A stretch of 31,567 bases of DNA, taken from assembly GCF_905212195.1 (NCBI RefSeq), contig NZ_CAJMDQ010000019.1:1-31567 (forward strand). Reading direction: 5' to 3'. The notes under the pieces were generated by a model. That model did no database searches. It worked only from the letters and a program-made list of their open reading frames with translations, and was not told the origin of the DNA. The DNA is from an uncultured Anaerotignum sp. (GTDB taxonomy: Bacteria; Bacillota; Clostridia; Lachnospirales; Anaerotignaceae). This document shows, piece after piece, positions 15,736 through 24,499 of this stretch (positions within the stretch are counted from its first letter, which is position 1; every line of letters starts with the position of its first letter). The position numbers and the translations under genes were made by a program.

Positions 15736-15749
15736 AGACGCATGCGTCT
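15736..15749. repeat. 14-bp perfect palindrome AGACGCATGCGTCT
   Basis: A loopless perfect palindrome lies 8 nt past the stop codon of the small acidic protein gene. It lacks a T-tail, so it is more like a protein-binding site than a terminator. No regulator is assigned. Confidence 0.35.
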
Positions 15750-15757
15750 AAATCTTC

Positions 15758-16048
15758 TTAAGCCTGTTCTACTTTCACGGAATCGTCTACATCACTGTCT
15801 GTGCAGCAGCATTCATCGTCACAGCATTCGTCATCCAGATCGTCCCAATCGTAGTCCCAATCTTCATCGTATTCGTCATCCATTTTTGTTTTCAGCAGAT
15901 AAACAACGCCAAGTGTAACCACTGCCAGAACAGCCGCAACGACTGCCAGCACGATAAACATGGTTTTCTTTTCGTCACGGTCCTGCAGCACAACAATTTT
16001 TTCTTTCAAATCGCTGAAGCTAGGTCTTACTTCAAAATATTTTTTCAT
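15758..16048 (-). CDS. Small membrane protein with an acidic, Cys-rich tail
   Basis: The 96-aa protein is not recognised. It has a short N-terminal soluble part, a membrane segment (about 30-52, FIVLAVVAAVLAVVTLGVVY) and a tail (56-90) made mostly of Asp and Glu with Trp/Tyr and five Cys in the run ECCDDECCC (74-82). The positively charged KTK just after the membrane segment suggests that the tail is cytoplasmic, but orientation is unsure. A cluster of five Cys in an acidic tail could bind metal or be redox active. GGAGAG lies 6 nt before the ATG. It is 13 nt downstream of the Nudix gene, so the two form an operon. Confidence 0.75.
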   Translation of the reverse strand: MKKYFEVRPSFSDLKEKIVVLQDRDEKKTMFIVLAVVAAVLAVVTLGVVYLLKTKMDDEYDEDWDYDWDDLDDECCDDECCCTDSDVDDSVKVEQA

Positions 16049-16061
16049 AGCACTCTCTCCT

Positions 16062-16526
16062 TCACGTTTTGTTCTGCATAAATTTCTTTTTCAAAAATTC
16101 CTTATTCTTTCGCATCTCACTATATTCATAGTATGCTTTTTTCAGAATCTGGCGCTCATCGTTGAATTTGAGCAGATGATAAGCCTCATGGAATTTATAA
16201 AAACCCGCATCTGCAAAGTACTCCTCGCTCTGCGGTTTGCAGTAAAAGGAATTTGCACTCATCAAATACCAGTGCACCGTTTTGTTGACAGTATCTTCTC
16301 CACCTTTGAAGGTATACTGTGTTTTGCCTACATATTTGATGATCTCGCCATTGGCACCTGATTCCTCTTTCACTTCACGCAGAGCAGTCTGGCGGTATGT
16401 TTCATTTTCTTCCACGGTTCCTTTGGGCAGAACCCAGCCCATATATCTGCCATTCTGATTCTTATAGAGCAGGAGGATCTTCCACCTGTGTATCACGACG
16501 CCGCCGCAGCTTACTGCTTCAATCAC
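16062..16526 (-). CDS. Nudix hydrolase
   Basis: The 154-aa protein carries a complete Nudix box (residues 36-58: Gly36, Glu42, Arg50-Glu51, Glu54-Glu55, Gly57), the magnesium site that hydrolyses nucleoside diphosphates linked to another group. The WVLPKGTVEENE form is like the diadenosine-polyphosphate or mRNA-decapping branch, but the substrate cannot be told. Translation starts at GTG (16526) with GGAGGG 6 nt upstream. It has its own promoter at 16569-16597 and is followed by the small membrane protein gene. Confidence 0.88.
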   Translation of the reverse strand: MIEAVSCGGVVIHRWKILLLYKNQNGRYMGWVLPKGTVEENETYRQTALREVKEESGANGEIIKYVGKTQYTFKGGEDTVNKTVHWYLMSANSFYCKPQSEEYFADAGFYKFHEAYHLLKFNDERQILKKAYYEYSEMRKNKEFLKKKFMQNKT

Positions 16527-16568
16527 CGCATTCCCTCCGCTTTATTATTTTATATGCCATTCGATATC

Positions 16569-16597
16569 AGTATACCGCTTTTTCCTCTGCTTTTCAA
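16569..16597 (-). promoter_or_regulatory. Promoter of the Nudix - small membrane protein operon
   Basis: TTGAAA (16597-16592) and TATACT (16574-16569) are separated by 17 nt on the minus strand, about 43 nt upstream of the GTG start. Confidence 0.6.
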
Positions 16598-16612
16598 GAC
16601 AAAGAGTAAATT

Positions 16613-17293
16613 TTACTGTTTTTGGGACAATTTTTCTCCTGTGGGACGAAATGGGGATTTTTTCAGTAATTCTGCCATATGGCGCAGGCCAGTAATGACA
16701 AGCATTCCCATGAGCAGCGCCAGGAAAATTTCAGATGCCGGAATATCTGCCAACAACAGATAATTATACCAACCATGATACAGATAAGGCACCAGAAAAG
16801 CAAGGAACCAACCAACTTTTCTTCCTGCAAATTTCGCCTCTGCCAGCCAATATCCCATCTGTACGCCAAACAGTCCATGCCCCGGCACGGAAAGAACTGC
16901 TCTTGCCAGAGCAGTGCCTATGCCGCCCCAAAGGGGATGGGTTACATACACAATATTTTCAATCCATGCAAATCCTAAAGAAATAAAAACAGCGTAAACA
17001 ATAGCATCAAAGGGTTCATTGTATTGTGGATTCCGCGCCAGAAGTGCCAGTAGAAACAACAGTTTCACACTTTCCTCCACCAAAGCCGCCTGCAAAAAAG
17101 CAGCCGCAAAGGGCAAATCTGTCAGTGGAAATACCACTTCTACCCATTGTCCTACGCCGTAAATGACAAAAGTTGCGTAAACGCCAAAAAGCAGCCCCCA
17201 CAAAAGCATCTGCCACGGCTCTTTTTCATACTTATCCCGAATGTAAATATAAAACAAACCAATCATAATGGGGGCTGTTGCTGCCTGTATCAA
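16613..17293 (-). CDS. PrsW-family intramembrane protease
   Basis: The 226-aa, mostly hydrophobic protein has about seven membrane segments. The PrsW motifs are visible: VEESVK (Glu73-Glu74), WIEN (Glu112), PGHG (His139) and a last His173 (LYHGWYN). In Bacillus subtilis PrsW makes the first cut in the anti-sigma factor RsiW in response to cell-wall stress. No sigma/anti-sigma pair is visible here, so its substrate is unknown. Translation appears to start at TTG (17293), with AGGTGGTG just upstream; the family N-terminus supports this over the ATG nine codons later. It lies downstream of the ABC operon terminator, so it is probably a separate unit. Confidence 0.85.
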   Translation of the reverse strand: MIQAATAPIMIGLFYIYIRDKYEKEPWQMLLWGLLFGVYATFVIYGVGQWVEVVFPLTDLPFAAAFLQAALVEESVKLLFLLALLARNPQYNEPFDAIVYAVFISLGFAWIENIVYVTHPLWGGIGTALARAVLSVPGHGLFGVQMGYWLAEAKFAGRKVGWFLAFLVPYLYHGWYNYLLLADIPASEIFLALLMGMLVITGLRHMAELLKKSPFRPTGEKLSQKQ

Positions 17294-17367
17294 ATTGTCA
17301 CCACCTTTTGTTTTTCATATCTTGCCCCATTTCAAGAAAAAAATTTTCTTTTTTGAAAAATCTACAC

Positions 17368-17408
17368 AAATAAAACAGGCAGTCAGGAAAATCCTGCCGC
17401 CTGTTTTT
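17368..17408 (-). terminator. Terminator of the ABC transporter operon
   Basis: On the minus strand AAACAGGC pairs with GCCTGTTT, and the inner CAGGA/TCCTG extends the stem with one small interruption; a T-rich tail follows. It starts about 14 nt past the permease stop codon. Confidence 0.75.
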
Positions 17409-17421
17409 GCATTTCATTTTC

Positions 17422-18744
17422 TTATTCTGTTTTGATGGCTGTCAATGCGCTCAGCTTCATAGCACGTTTTGCCGGCAGATAGCCAGACAATACACCAATC
17501 ACTGTAGCAAAGGCAACAGCGGACAGATAAAGCCATACGGGAATGGAAGATGTCATTTCGCTTGCCTGTTTGGTGGCAACCAAATTGACAATGAGCGACA
17601 TGAGGAAACTGGTGATTATCCCCAGCACACCTCCGGCAAATCCGATAAACGCCGCTTCTGTCAAAAACAGCAGTTTGATATCCCGCAGAGAAGCACCGAT
17701 TACCTTCATGATACCAATTTCTCTGGTTCTTTCATAAATGGCCATAACCATGGTATTTGTAATACCAATAGCCGCTACAATCAGGGATACGGCACCAATG
17801 GCGCCCAGTACGATACGCAGCATCTTTGTGGTTTCTTTCATGGTATTGAGCTGATCTGTCAAGCTGGATGCCTGATATCCCATGTCTTTGATCTGCTGCT
17901 GTACTTCCTGTACTTTATTCAGGTCACTTACTTTCACAGCTACCTGTTCATATTCTCCCTTTTTCTTCTGGTTGGCGCTTCCTGTATTGCCCTGTTTTTT
18001 CTGCCATGCTTCTTTATCCTTCTGGATTTTTTCCATTTGCTTCAGGGGCATCACAACATTGTATCCATTGCCGCCTCCATCCGGCATGATTCCCAATACA
18101 GGTGTTTTGATGGGTTTGATAGATTTATCGGCATACTTTGTGCCGTAATTCCAGTCATAGGTCATAATGACCTTATCTTCCATCACATTGATTTCTGGAG
18201 CCTCTGCCTGCATCTGCATCTGCCAGCTTAATTTTGGATTGTAAAAGCTCGTAATGACGCCGCGGCCAATGACAATACCTTCTTTGTCTTCCGCCGTTAA
18301 TGTACGCCCTTCTTCCACTTTATAGCCAAGGGCTTCCATGGTAGCAGGGTCTATGCCGATAAAACTGGCATTACTTACATACTTTCCGCAAACCAACTGC
18401 ATGCTTTCCCGCACAATAGGCGATACAGCTTCCACATATTCCATCTGCTTAAACTTGTCGATGGCAGCCGCATCCAGCACCGCTTTTTTCTGAGGTTTTC
18501 CCCTGTTGGCATTTGTATCACTGCTGATGTACATATCGCCATTGTTGCTGTAAACATCAATGACCTGCAAACTGCCCCATTCTTCCACCTGTTTCTGAAA
18601 ACTTTCATTCATGCCGATCCCGATGGAAATCATGACAACAATGGAAGTTGTACCAATAACTACCCCGAGGATGGTCAGAAATGTCCGCAATTTTCGCTTC
18701 CAAAGATTGCGCACTGCCATCATGATCAAATCTCTTGTACTCAT
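17422..18744 (-). CDS. MacB/FtsX-type ABC transporter permease
   Basis: The 440-aa protein has an N-terminal membrane helix (MAVRNLWKRKLRTFLTILGVVIGTTSIVVM region), a large extracytoplasmic domain (about 45-300) and three C-terminal helices with the FtsX core. This is the type VII (MacB) layout, which does not form a normal transport channel but transmits mechanical force across the membrane. The start ATG overlaps the stop of the upstream surface-protein gene by 4 nt (ATGA). With that protein and the ATPase it forms a three-gene system. The cargo is not evident. Confidence 0.9.
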   Translation of the reverse strand: MSTRDLIMMAVRNLWKRKLRTFLTILGVVIGTTSIVVMISIGIGMNESFQKQVEEWGSLQVIDVYSNNGDMYISSDTNANRGKPQKKAVLDAAAIDKFKQMEYVEAVSPIVRESMQLVCGKYVSNASFIGIDPATMEALGYKVEEGRTLTAEDKEGIVIGRGVITSFYNPKLSWQMQMQAEAPEINVMEDKVIMTYDWNYGTKYADKSIKPIKTPVLGIMPDGGGNGYNVVMPLKQMEKIQKDKEAWQKKQGNTGSANQKKKGEYEQVAVKVSDLNKVQEVQQQIKDMGYQASSLTDQLNTMKETTKMLRIVLGAIGAVSLIVAAIGITNTMVMAIYERTREIGIMKVIGASLRDIKLLFLTEAAFIGFAGGVLGIITSFLMSLIVNLVATKQASEMTSSIPVWLYLSAVAFATVIGVLSGYLPAKRAMKLSALTAIKTE

Positions 18745-20885
18745 AAGGGCATACCTTCTTTGTCATCGTCGTCCTCGTCATCATCTTCCAATTCTTCGTC
18801 TTCATCATCGAAATCCATGCTTTCCGCAAATCCGTCAGGCTCTTTCTTCTGTCCTCTGATGAACAGGAACAGACCCATACCCAGAATTACAACTACGCCA
18901 ATGCCGATGATGATATTTTTCATAGTCAAGCCATTCTGAGGAGGTTCTGCGCCGTCTTCTTCCCCTTCGGGCATCATAGGTTCTGTGACATTGAGCACAT
19001 AATCCCGACGCTGTTCAATGGTTTCCCCACTGGCATCTTCATAGGTCGCGATAATGCTGACGGGCACTTCCCCAATGGTATTGGGTGTGAATGTTACTTC
19101 ATAGTAATCGCTTGCACCGGGGTCCATATTCCCTACATAAGTGCTTCTCTGGCTGCAATCTACGTCACCTTCTACTTTGAACATAACGTTATTCAGTGCA
19201 ACCTTACCTGTATTATAGTAACTGAAAGAAACGGTTACAGGCATATACTGTTCCACAGATTCCGGCATAGCAAAATCGTCCATGTTCAGTTCTGTTACCT
19301 GTTCTACATTGATGCCCAGCAGTTCCTGTGCAGTGTATTCATTGCCTTCTGCATCTTCATATTCAAAATTCACGGTCAGTGTATATGTCTTTGGCTGTGC
19401 ATTTGGTACAACATACAGCCGCAATTCTTTGTCCACTGTACCTTTAGGTGGAATTGCATCGAAATAATAAGTGTTACTGCTGTTAACAGGTGTGAAGATG
19501 TTCCCGGATTTTTCTGTTTCAGAAGAAGTTTCTTCTGCCAGTGTCAGGAACATTTTGATGTTTTTCACGCCTTTGTCTTTATGAGTATTCATCAAAGACA
19601 GATTCAGGTCAAATTCTTCCCCTGCCATAACAATCAACGGATCGCAGACATATTTGCTGACGATAATCTTAGGTTTGCTCTTATTCTTATCGTCTTCGCC
19701 TTCTTCTTCCTTATCCTTTTTGGGATTGGAAATATTGACACCTGCATACTGTTTGAATGTATTGACTTTTGTTCCGCCGGAAGTGTATTCCACGGTAAAC
19801 TGGATGGCATAGTTCTGGCTGGAAGCCTGATTGGTACCTGCAAAAGTAAATGTCATGGGCATGCTTGCGCCGGGTGCCAAAGACATGACATTCTTGACAC
19901 TGCTGGATTTGGGTACCACTGCTGAAGGGTCCAGACCTTCCGCTGTGATAATGATGTCTTTTGCCGCTACCTGCCCTGCATTATACAGTTCGAAGGTAAT
20001 GGGGAAATTCTGGTTAACACCATAAGTCCCTGTCGGCTCTTTCATATTACGAATGATGATCTGGGATGCTTTGCCGCTGACACCGCCTACATTGATGTAG
20101 TAATCCTGTGTCTTTTCGTACTCTTTACCCATTTCATCCATGTATTTCAGCTTCACTGTCACAGGATAGTTCCCTGCCGCCATATCCGCGCTGGTTGCCA
20201 GAGGGAAGGAGAATTTGCCTTCCTGTCCAATGTTTAGTGTACCCAGCTGTACGCTGCTGAAACCGCCGCTCAAACTGATGCCTTCTGTTGTCAGTTTATC
20301 CAGAATCACTTCTGCCTGATACATAATCTGGCTGCCGGTATTTTTCACACGTCCGGTCAGGGTACCGCCAGTACCGGGAGAAAGGCTTTCCGGTTTCATC
20401 TGCATCTGGTCGAACAGATAAGAAGGTTCTCTGTCAAAGCCTTTGAGCTTGATATAAATGGTATCAGAGCCACTGTAAGAGCCACCCAAAGGATCTTTGT
20501 ATGTATAGCTCAGTGTAATGGGATAGCTTGCCTTATCAGGAGAGCCATTCATATTCACATAGAGTTTCAATGTTTTGGTACCATTGATACCCAAACTGCC
20601 TACATTTTCCCCATCGGAAAAATTCAGTTTAAAAGGCGGCATAGCTTCTTCACTTTTTGCTCTCACCACAACGTTATCCGCAATAGCATTCCCTTTATTC
20701 TTCACCTGAATGCTCAAACGGTTTTCCTTGTTGTTTTCCACTTCATAAACACCATCGCCCGCCACAAACACCTGTGGGGTACCAATGTCAATCTTATCTT
20801 CTGCCATGATAGGAACTGACAGTCCCATCAATATAGACACTGACAGAATCATGGCAAACACACTTTTCCACGTTATCTTCCTCAT
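18741..20885 (-). CDS. Large surface protein with CARDB/NEW3-like repeats and acidic tail
   Basis: The 714-aa protein has a signal peptide (cleavage probably after IMA near residue 28), then four to five Ig-like CARDB/NEW3 modules recognisable by repeating patterns such as NKGNAIADNVVV, NTGSQIMYQAEV, NAGQVAAKDIII and NTGKVALNNVMF. A membrane helix (IIIGIGVVVILGMGLFLFI) and a very acidic cytoplasmic tail ending DDDEDDDDKEGMPL follow. It overlaps both neighbours by 4 nt, so it is translationally coupled with the ABC ATPase upstream and the permease downstream. I infer a membrane-anchored partner of the ABC system. It resembles S-layer-like COG1361 proteins. Confidence 0.85.
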   Translation of the reverse strand: MRKITWKSVFAMILSVSILMGLSVPIMAEDKIDIGTPQVFVAGDGVYEVENNKENRLSIQVKNKGNAIADNVVVRAKSEEAMPPFKLNFSDGENVGSLGINGTKTLKLYVNMNGSPDKASYPITLSYTYKDPLGGSYSGSDTIYIKLKGFDREPSYLFDQMQMKPESLSPGTGGTLTGRVKNTGSQIMYQAEVILDKLTTEGISLSGGFSSVQLGTLNIGQEGKFSFPLATSADMAAGNYPVTVKLKYMDEMGKEYEKTQDYYINVGGVSGKASQIIIRNMKEPTGTYGVNQNFPITFELYNAGQVAAKDIIITAEGLDPSAVVPKSSSVKNVMSLAPGASMPMTFTFAGTNQASSQNYAIQFTVEYTSGGTKVNTFKQYAGVNISNPKKDKEEEGEDDKNKSKPKIIVSKYVCDPLIVMAGEEFDLNLSLMNTHKDKGVKNIKMFLTLAEETSSETEKSGNIFTPVNSSNTYYFDAIPPKGTVDKELRLYVVPNAQPKTYTLTVNFEYEDAEGNEYTAQELLGINVEQVTELNMDDFAMPESVEQYMPVTVSFSYYNTGKVALNNVMFKVEGDVDCSQRSTYVGNMDPGASDYYEVTFTPNTIGEVPVSIIATYEDASGETIEQRRDYVLNVTEPMMPEGEEDGAEPPQNGLTMKNIIIGIGVVVILGMGLFLFIRGQKKEPDGFAESMDFDDEDEELEDDDEDDDDKEGMPL

Positions 20886-21595
20886 ACTTCCTCTCCTCCA
20901 CTCTGTTGTTTCTCATCTATCCGTTCAATTTTTCCGTCCATCATGACCACAATCCGGTCAGCATATTCTGACAATTCCATATCGTGGGTAACGATAACAA
21001 GGGTTTGATGATTTTTCTTTGCCAAACCCGTAATCAAATCCATCATTTCGTAAGTCGTCTTGGTGTCCAGATTCCCTGTAGGTTCATCAGCGAACACCAC
21101 CTGCGGGCTGTTGATAAACGCTCTGGCAATACTGACACGCTGCTGCTGACCGCCAGACATTTCACTGGGTTTATGATTGGCTCTGCCTTCCAATCCAACG
21201 GCTTTGAGCATCTCCATTGCCCGCTCGTTCCGTTCCTGCACAGGCACACCGCGGAAAATCAACGGCAGCGTCACATTTTCCATGGCTGTCAGCGTCGGCA
21301 GCAAATTATAGGACTGAAATACAAAACCTACATACTTTTGTCGAAATTCTGCCAGCTGATCTTCATTCATGCGTTCAATGTGCTTTTTATTGAATATAAT
21401 CTGTCCGCTGGTAGGCTTCTCCAACCCTGCAATCAAATTCAGCAATGTGGACTTACCGGAACCCGATTTCCCAAACAAACAGCAAACTTCTCCTTGTTTG
21501 ATGGAAAGACTGAGCCCGTTGACAGCAGCAATGGTTTCTGCCCCCATGCGGTAAAATTTCTTTACATCTTTGATTCGGATAATGCTTTTTCCCAA
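20882..21595 (-). CDS. ABC transporter ATP-binding protein (LolD/MacB type)
   Basis: The 237-aa ATPase has Walker A GKSGSGKST (42-50), a Q-loop in VFQSYNLLPTLT, signature MSGGQQQRVSIARA, Walker B VVFADEPTGNLD and the switch His in VIVTHD. This is the subfamily that pairs with FtsX/MacB permeases. Translation starts at TTG (21595), with GGAGG 7 nt upstream. Its stop overlaps the start of the CARDB-like gene by 4 nt. It is the first gene of the three-gene operon. Confidence 0.93.
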   Translation of the reverse strand: MGKSIIRIKDVKKFYRMGAETIAAVNGLSLSIKQGEVCCLFGKSGSGKSTLLNLIAGLEKPTSGQIIFNKKHIERMNEDQLAEFRQKYVGFVFQSYNLLPTLTAMENVTLPLIFRGVPVQERNERAMEMLKAVGLEGRANHKPSEMSGGQQQRVSIARAFINSPQVVFADEPTGNLDTKTTYEMMDLITGLAKKNHQTLVIVTHDMELSEYADRIVVMMDGKIERIDEKQQSGGEEV

Positions 21596-21622
21596 GGCTT
21601 CTCCTCCCTTCTTTTGGAAAAC

Positions 21623-21640
21623 GATTAAATCATTTTAATC
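21623..21640. promoter_or_regulatory. Inverted repeat downstream of the ABC operon promoter
   Basis: GATTAAA and TTTAATC (7 bp each, 4-nt spacer) lie between the extended -10 element and the TTG start, a position where a bound repressor would block transcription. No repressor gene is adjacent. Confidence 0.4.
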
Positions 21641-21656
21641 ATTTTTTAATATTCAC

Positions 21657-21665
21657 ATTATAGCA
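21657..21665 (-). promoter_or_regulatory. Extended -10 promoter of the ABC operon
   Basis: TGCTATAAT on the minus strand is an extended -10 element. No good -35 box is present 17 or 18 nt upstream, as is common for this class. Confidence 0.5.
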
Positions 21666-21789
21666 TGGACTTATTACGAAATCTCTCCCAATTATTTACA
21701 ATTTTCTTAATAATCGTAAATTTGCAAAGTTCTTTTTGTGCAACATGATACGAAAAAATGAGCATTCATTGAAAAGTCAACAATTTTTC

Positions 21790-21836
21790 CAATAAAAAAA
21801 GGATATTTCCTCTTTTTTCTTCGAAGAAATATCCTT
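21790..21836 (-). terminator. Terminator of the Dlt-like operon
   Basis: On the minus strand AAGGATATTTC pairs with GAAATATCCTT around a 16-nt loop, followed by seven T. It ends the operon just past the SGNH gene. Confidence 0.8.
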
Positions 21837-21849
21837 AAATAAAGTCATT

Positions 21850-22875
21850 TTATGATAATCCGGTTCTTTCCAGATATGTTTGTAAATCAATGTCCCACTG
21901 GGCATAGGCTTCCTCACCTCTATGGTCTGGCAGATCATACGTCTGATCCAGATAATTGCCCAGCCATTCACTGACTTTCACAGAGCCTGTCAGGTTCACA
22001 TGACCCTGATCGTAATAGTCCACCGCAGGGTCCAGACCTACCTGTGTGCGGATTTCCTCTGTGTCAAAATCCACATAATCCACCCCCTGTTCTGCTGCAA
22101 AGGCTTCCATGGCCTGACTCTTTTCATAAGTCCAGCTCATTTTGGGCAGGTGAAGCAGCACAACGTCAATGCCTTTTTCTTTGCACAAAGCAATAGATTT
22201 TTCTGTATATGCCAATGCACTTTCATCAAAAACCGCTGTTTCTCCTGTGGGTTCCATAAATCCATCAGGATATTCCTGCGGAGAAATATCCCGCAGGTAA
22301 ACATGGCCTTTTTTAAAGGAATGCTGCAAAAGCGGTCTTGGTTCCGCATCTGCCAGATTCACTTCTTTCCACCGTTCATGGTAACGGAACAGTGGGAATA
22401 TATAGGACAATGTGGTCTGGCGGTCATCTGCCGCTGTCACTTCCTGAATGATTTCCCATTTATAAGTAGAAAGTTTCATACCATCCATGGCACGGCGCAT
22501 ATCCCCTTCCTGTTCCGCATAATCGTAAGACTGGAACAGGTTGTCACAGACCAGCACCACCACTTCAGGATTCTGATATTCCAGAGATTCCGCCAAAAGT
22601 CCATAGCTGACAGAAGGTGCCTGCAATGCGGACGCTCTGGCATATCCTGTAAAGCCGTGGTCCTGATACATGAGCATGGAAGATACCCCACGCAAAAGCG
22701 GGCTGCTGCCGATATAAAGCACATCTAAGCTATCTTTCGGTTCATCATAAAAAGCATGAATTTCATTTGTTTCGTCGTCATCCCGGCGATACATCTGGGT
22801 GAACTGCCCAAACACCAGCACAAATACCAGACAGAAGGCAGAACAACGAGCAATGATATTGATTTTTTTACCCAT
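21850..22875 (-). CDS. DltD/SGNH-like membrane-anchored acyltransferase partner
   Basis: The 341-aa protein has one N-terminal membrane segment (about 9-26) and an extracytoplasmic SGNH-hydrolase-like domain. The block I Ser is in YIGSSP (Ser58), and the Asp-x-x-His pair is Asp289 and His292 in DQGHVNLTG. DltD and AlgX/PatB proteins use this fold to place an acyl group on the final polymer. It is 4 nt after the MBOAT gene and last in the operon. I judge it to be the DltD-position protein; its sequence is only DltD-like, so the acceptor may not be teichoic acid. Confidence 0.75.
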   Translation of the reverse strand: MGKKINIIARCSAFCLVFVLVFGQFTQMYRRDDDETNEIHAFYDEPKDSLDVLYIGSSPLLRGVSSMLMYQDHGFTGYARASALQAPSVSYGLLAESLEYQNPEVVVLVCDNLFQSYDYAEQEGDMRRAMDGMKLSTYKWEIIQEVTAADDRQTTLSYIFPLFRYHERWKEVNLADAEPRPLLQHSFKKGHVYLRDISPQEYPDGFMEPTGETAVFDESALAYTEKSIALCKEKGIDVVLLHLPKMSWTYEKSQAMEAFAAEQGVDYVDFDTEEIRTQVGLDPAVDYYDQGHVNLTGSVKVSEWLGNYLDQTYDLPDHRGEEAYAQWDIDLQTYLERTGLS

Positions 22876-22879
22876 ATTC

Positions 22880-24478
22880 CTAGAACCCCCTGTAAATAAA
22901 GTCTGCTGCGTTATAGTTCAAACCGTAAACGCCGAAAATAATCAATGAAAATACTGCACACAGATACACTGCCCAACGGAAATACAAATTCTGTTTTGCC
23001 AATGTTTCCCGTACTTTGATGCCGCATTCCTGCATGATGCTGACAGCCAGCAATACCAGAGATGCCAATACCAATACCCACAAGTCTTTGCTGTCCAGAC
23101 CAAGCTGGAGCAAACCGCCGTTAAAGAGAATGTCGGTATCCCAGTTCGCAATCATAGAGTGCATCATGGAAACGGAAATACTGAATCCTGCCGCTCTGGT
23201 GATGATTTTCCCTAAAGCTACCAGCACCAGTGTCCGCAGAATCTGGAACAGATGCCAGCTGAAGCACTTGGTATTGATATGGAGTTTTTCTGCCAGATTC
23301 CGCAGCGGTTCTTCAAACAAAATCCCCAGTACGATGAGGGTACCGTTGTAAAAACCAAAAGCAATATATTTCCACTCTGCCCCATGCCAGATACCGATGA
23401 GGAAGAAGATAATAAACTGGGGAATCAGTACAGGCAGCATTTTGCCGATATAGTTGCCCAGCACCTGACGGCCTTTTTTCCCTACTTTTGTAAAGAATTT
23501 AGACAAAGACAAGGGATAGAACACATAATCCCTAAACCATGCACCAAGGGTGATGTGCCATCTGCGCCAGAAGTCAGGGATGCTTGTTGCCAGATAAGGA
23601 CGTTCAAAGTTTTTCTCCAAGTCTACGCCAAAAATCTGCGCCGCACCGGTAGCAATATCAATACCGCCGGAGAAATCCCCATAAAGCTGGATGCAGTATA
23701 CCAAAGCTGCTACAGCGACATAAGTTCCACCGAATGTATCGGGGAATCCAAACACATTATCTACCAATACAGATGCTCTGTCAGCAATGACCAATTTCTT
23801 GAAAGCGCCCCAAAGCATGAGCTGTACGCCGAATTTGGTACGTTCATAGGAAAAATCATTTCCTTCAAACAACTGTTTGGACAGATGCTGGAATCGTCCG
23901 ATAGGCCCCTGCACAATGGTAGGGAAAAAGGAAATGAACAGTGCCAGTTTCCCGATATTCTTCTCCGGCGCTACCTTTTCTCGGTAAACGTCAATGAGAT
24001 AACCCATGGTCTGGAAGGTATAGAATGAAATACCCAGAGGCAAAAGGAAATGGAACACGGGCAGTTCCACAGGTGCGGAAATCTTCGCGAATAAAGCGTT
24101 CAGGTTTTCACTGACAAAGCCGGAATATTTCAGCACTGCCAGAATACCGAAGTTAAATACCAATGTAGGTACCAGAACCCGGCGTTTTTTCTTCGTGAAA
24201 TCCGCTTTCCATGCCTTTTTGGCATCTCTGTCCAATTCTGCCTTCACGGCATTGTAAGCGGCTTTGTTTTCCGCCGCCATGTTTCCTAATTTCGTTGTTG
24301 CGATGTATGTGCTGATGGTTGTAGCAAACAGGTATACAAAGTACTTGACACCTGCGAAATAATAAAAGACATAATTAACCACCAAAAGCGTTACCCAACG
24401 GTAACGCTTCGGCGTTAAATAATATACAGCTACAGCCAACACCAGAAACATCACAAACTGCATAGATGTGAATGCCAT
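22880..24478 (-). CDS. MBOAT family acyltransferase (AlgI/DltB-like)
   Basis: The 532-aa multispanning membrane protein shows the MBOAT signatures PDFWRRWHITLGAWFRDYVFYPL (300-322, His308) and IGIWHGAEWKYIAFG, with His365 as the expected catalytic residue. It is longer than DltB (about 400 aa) and closer in length and motif pattern to AlgI/PatA, which acetylate alginate or peptidoglycan. In this operon it should pass an acyl group from the carrier protein across the membrane to the SGNH protein. It starts 21 nt after the carrier gene. Confidence 0.88.
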   Translation of the reverse strand: MAFTSMQFVMFLVLAVAVYYLTPKRYRWVTLLVVNYVFYYFAGVKYFVYLFATTISTYIATTKLGNMAAENKAAYNAVKAELDRDAKKAWKADFTKKKRRVLVPTLVFNFGILAVLKYSGFVSENLNALFAKISAPVELPVFHFLLPLGISFYTFQTMGYLIDVYREKVAPEKNIGKLALFISFFPTIVQGPIGRFQHLSKQLFEGNDFSYERTKFGVQLMLWGAFKKLVIADRASVLVDNVFGFPDTFGGTYVAVAALVYCIQLYGDFSGGIDIATGAAQIFGVDLEKNFERPYLATSIPDFWRRWHITLGAWFRDYVFYPLSLSKFFTKVGKKGRQVLGNYIGKMLPVLIPQFIIFFLIGIWHGAEWKYIAFGFYNGTLIVLGILFEEPLRNLAEKLHINTKCFSWHLFQILRTLVLVALGKIITRAAGFSISVSMMHSMIANWDTDILFNGGLLQLGLDSKDLWVLVLASLVLLAVSIMQECGIKVRETLAKQNLYFRWAVYLCAVFSLIIFGVYGLNYNAADFIYRGF

Positions 24479-24499
24479 AATGTTTCTCCCTGTGCTTGA

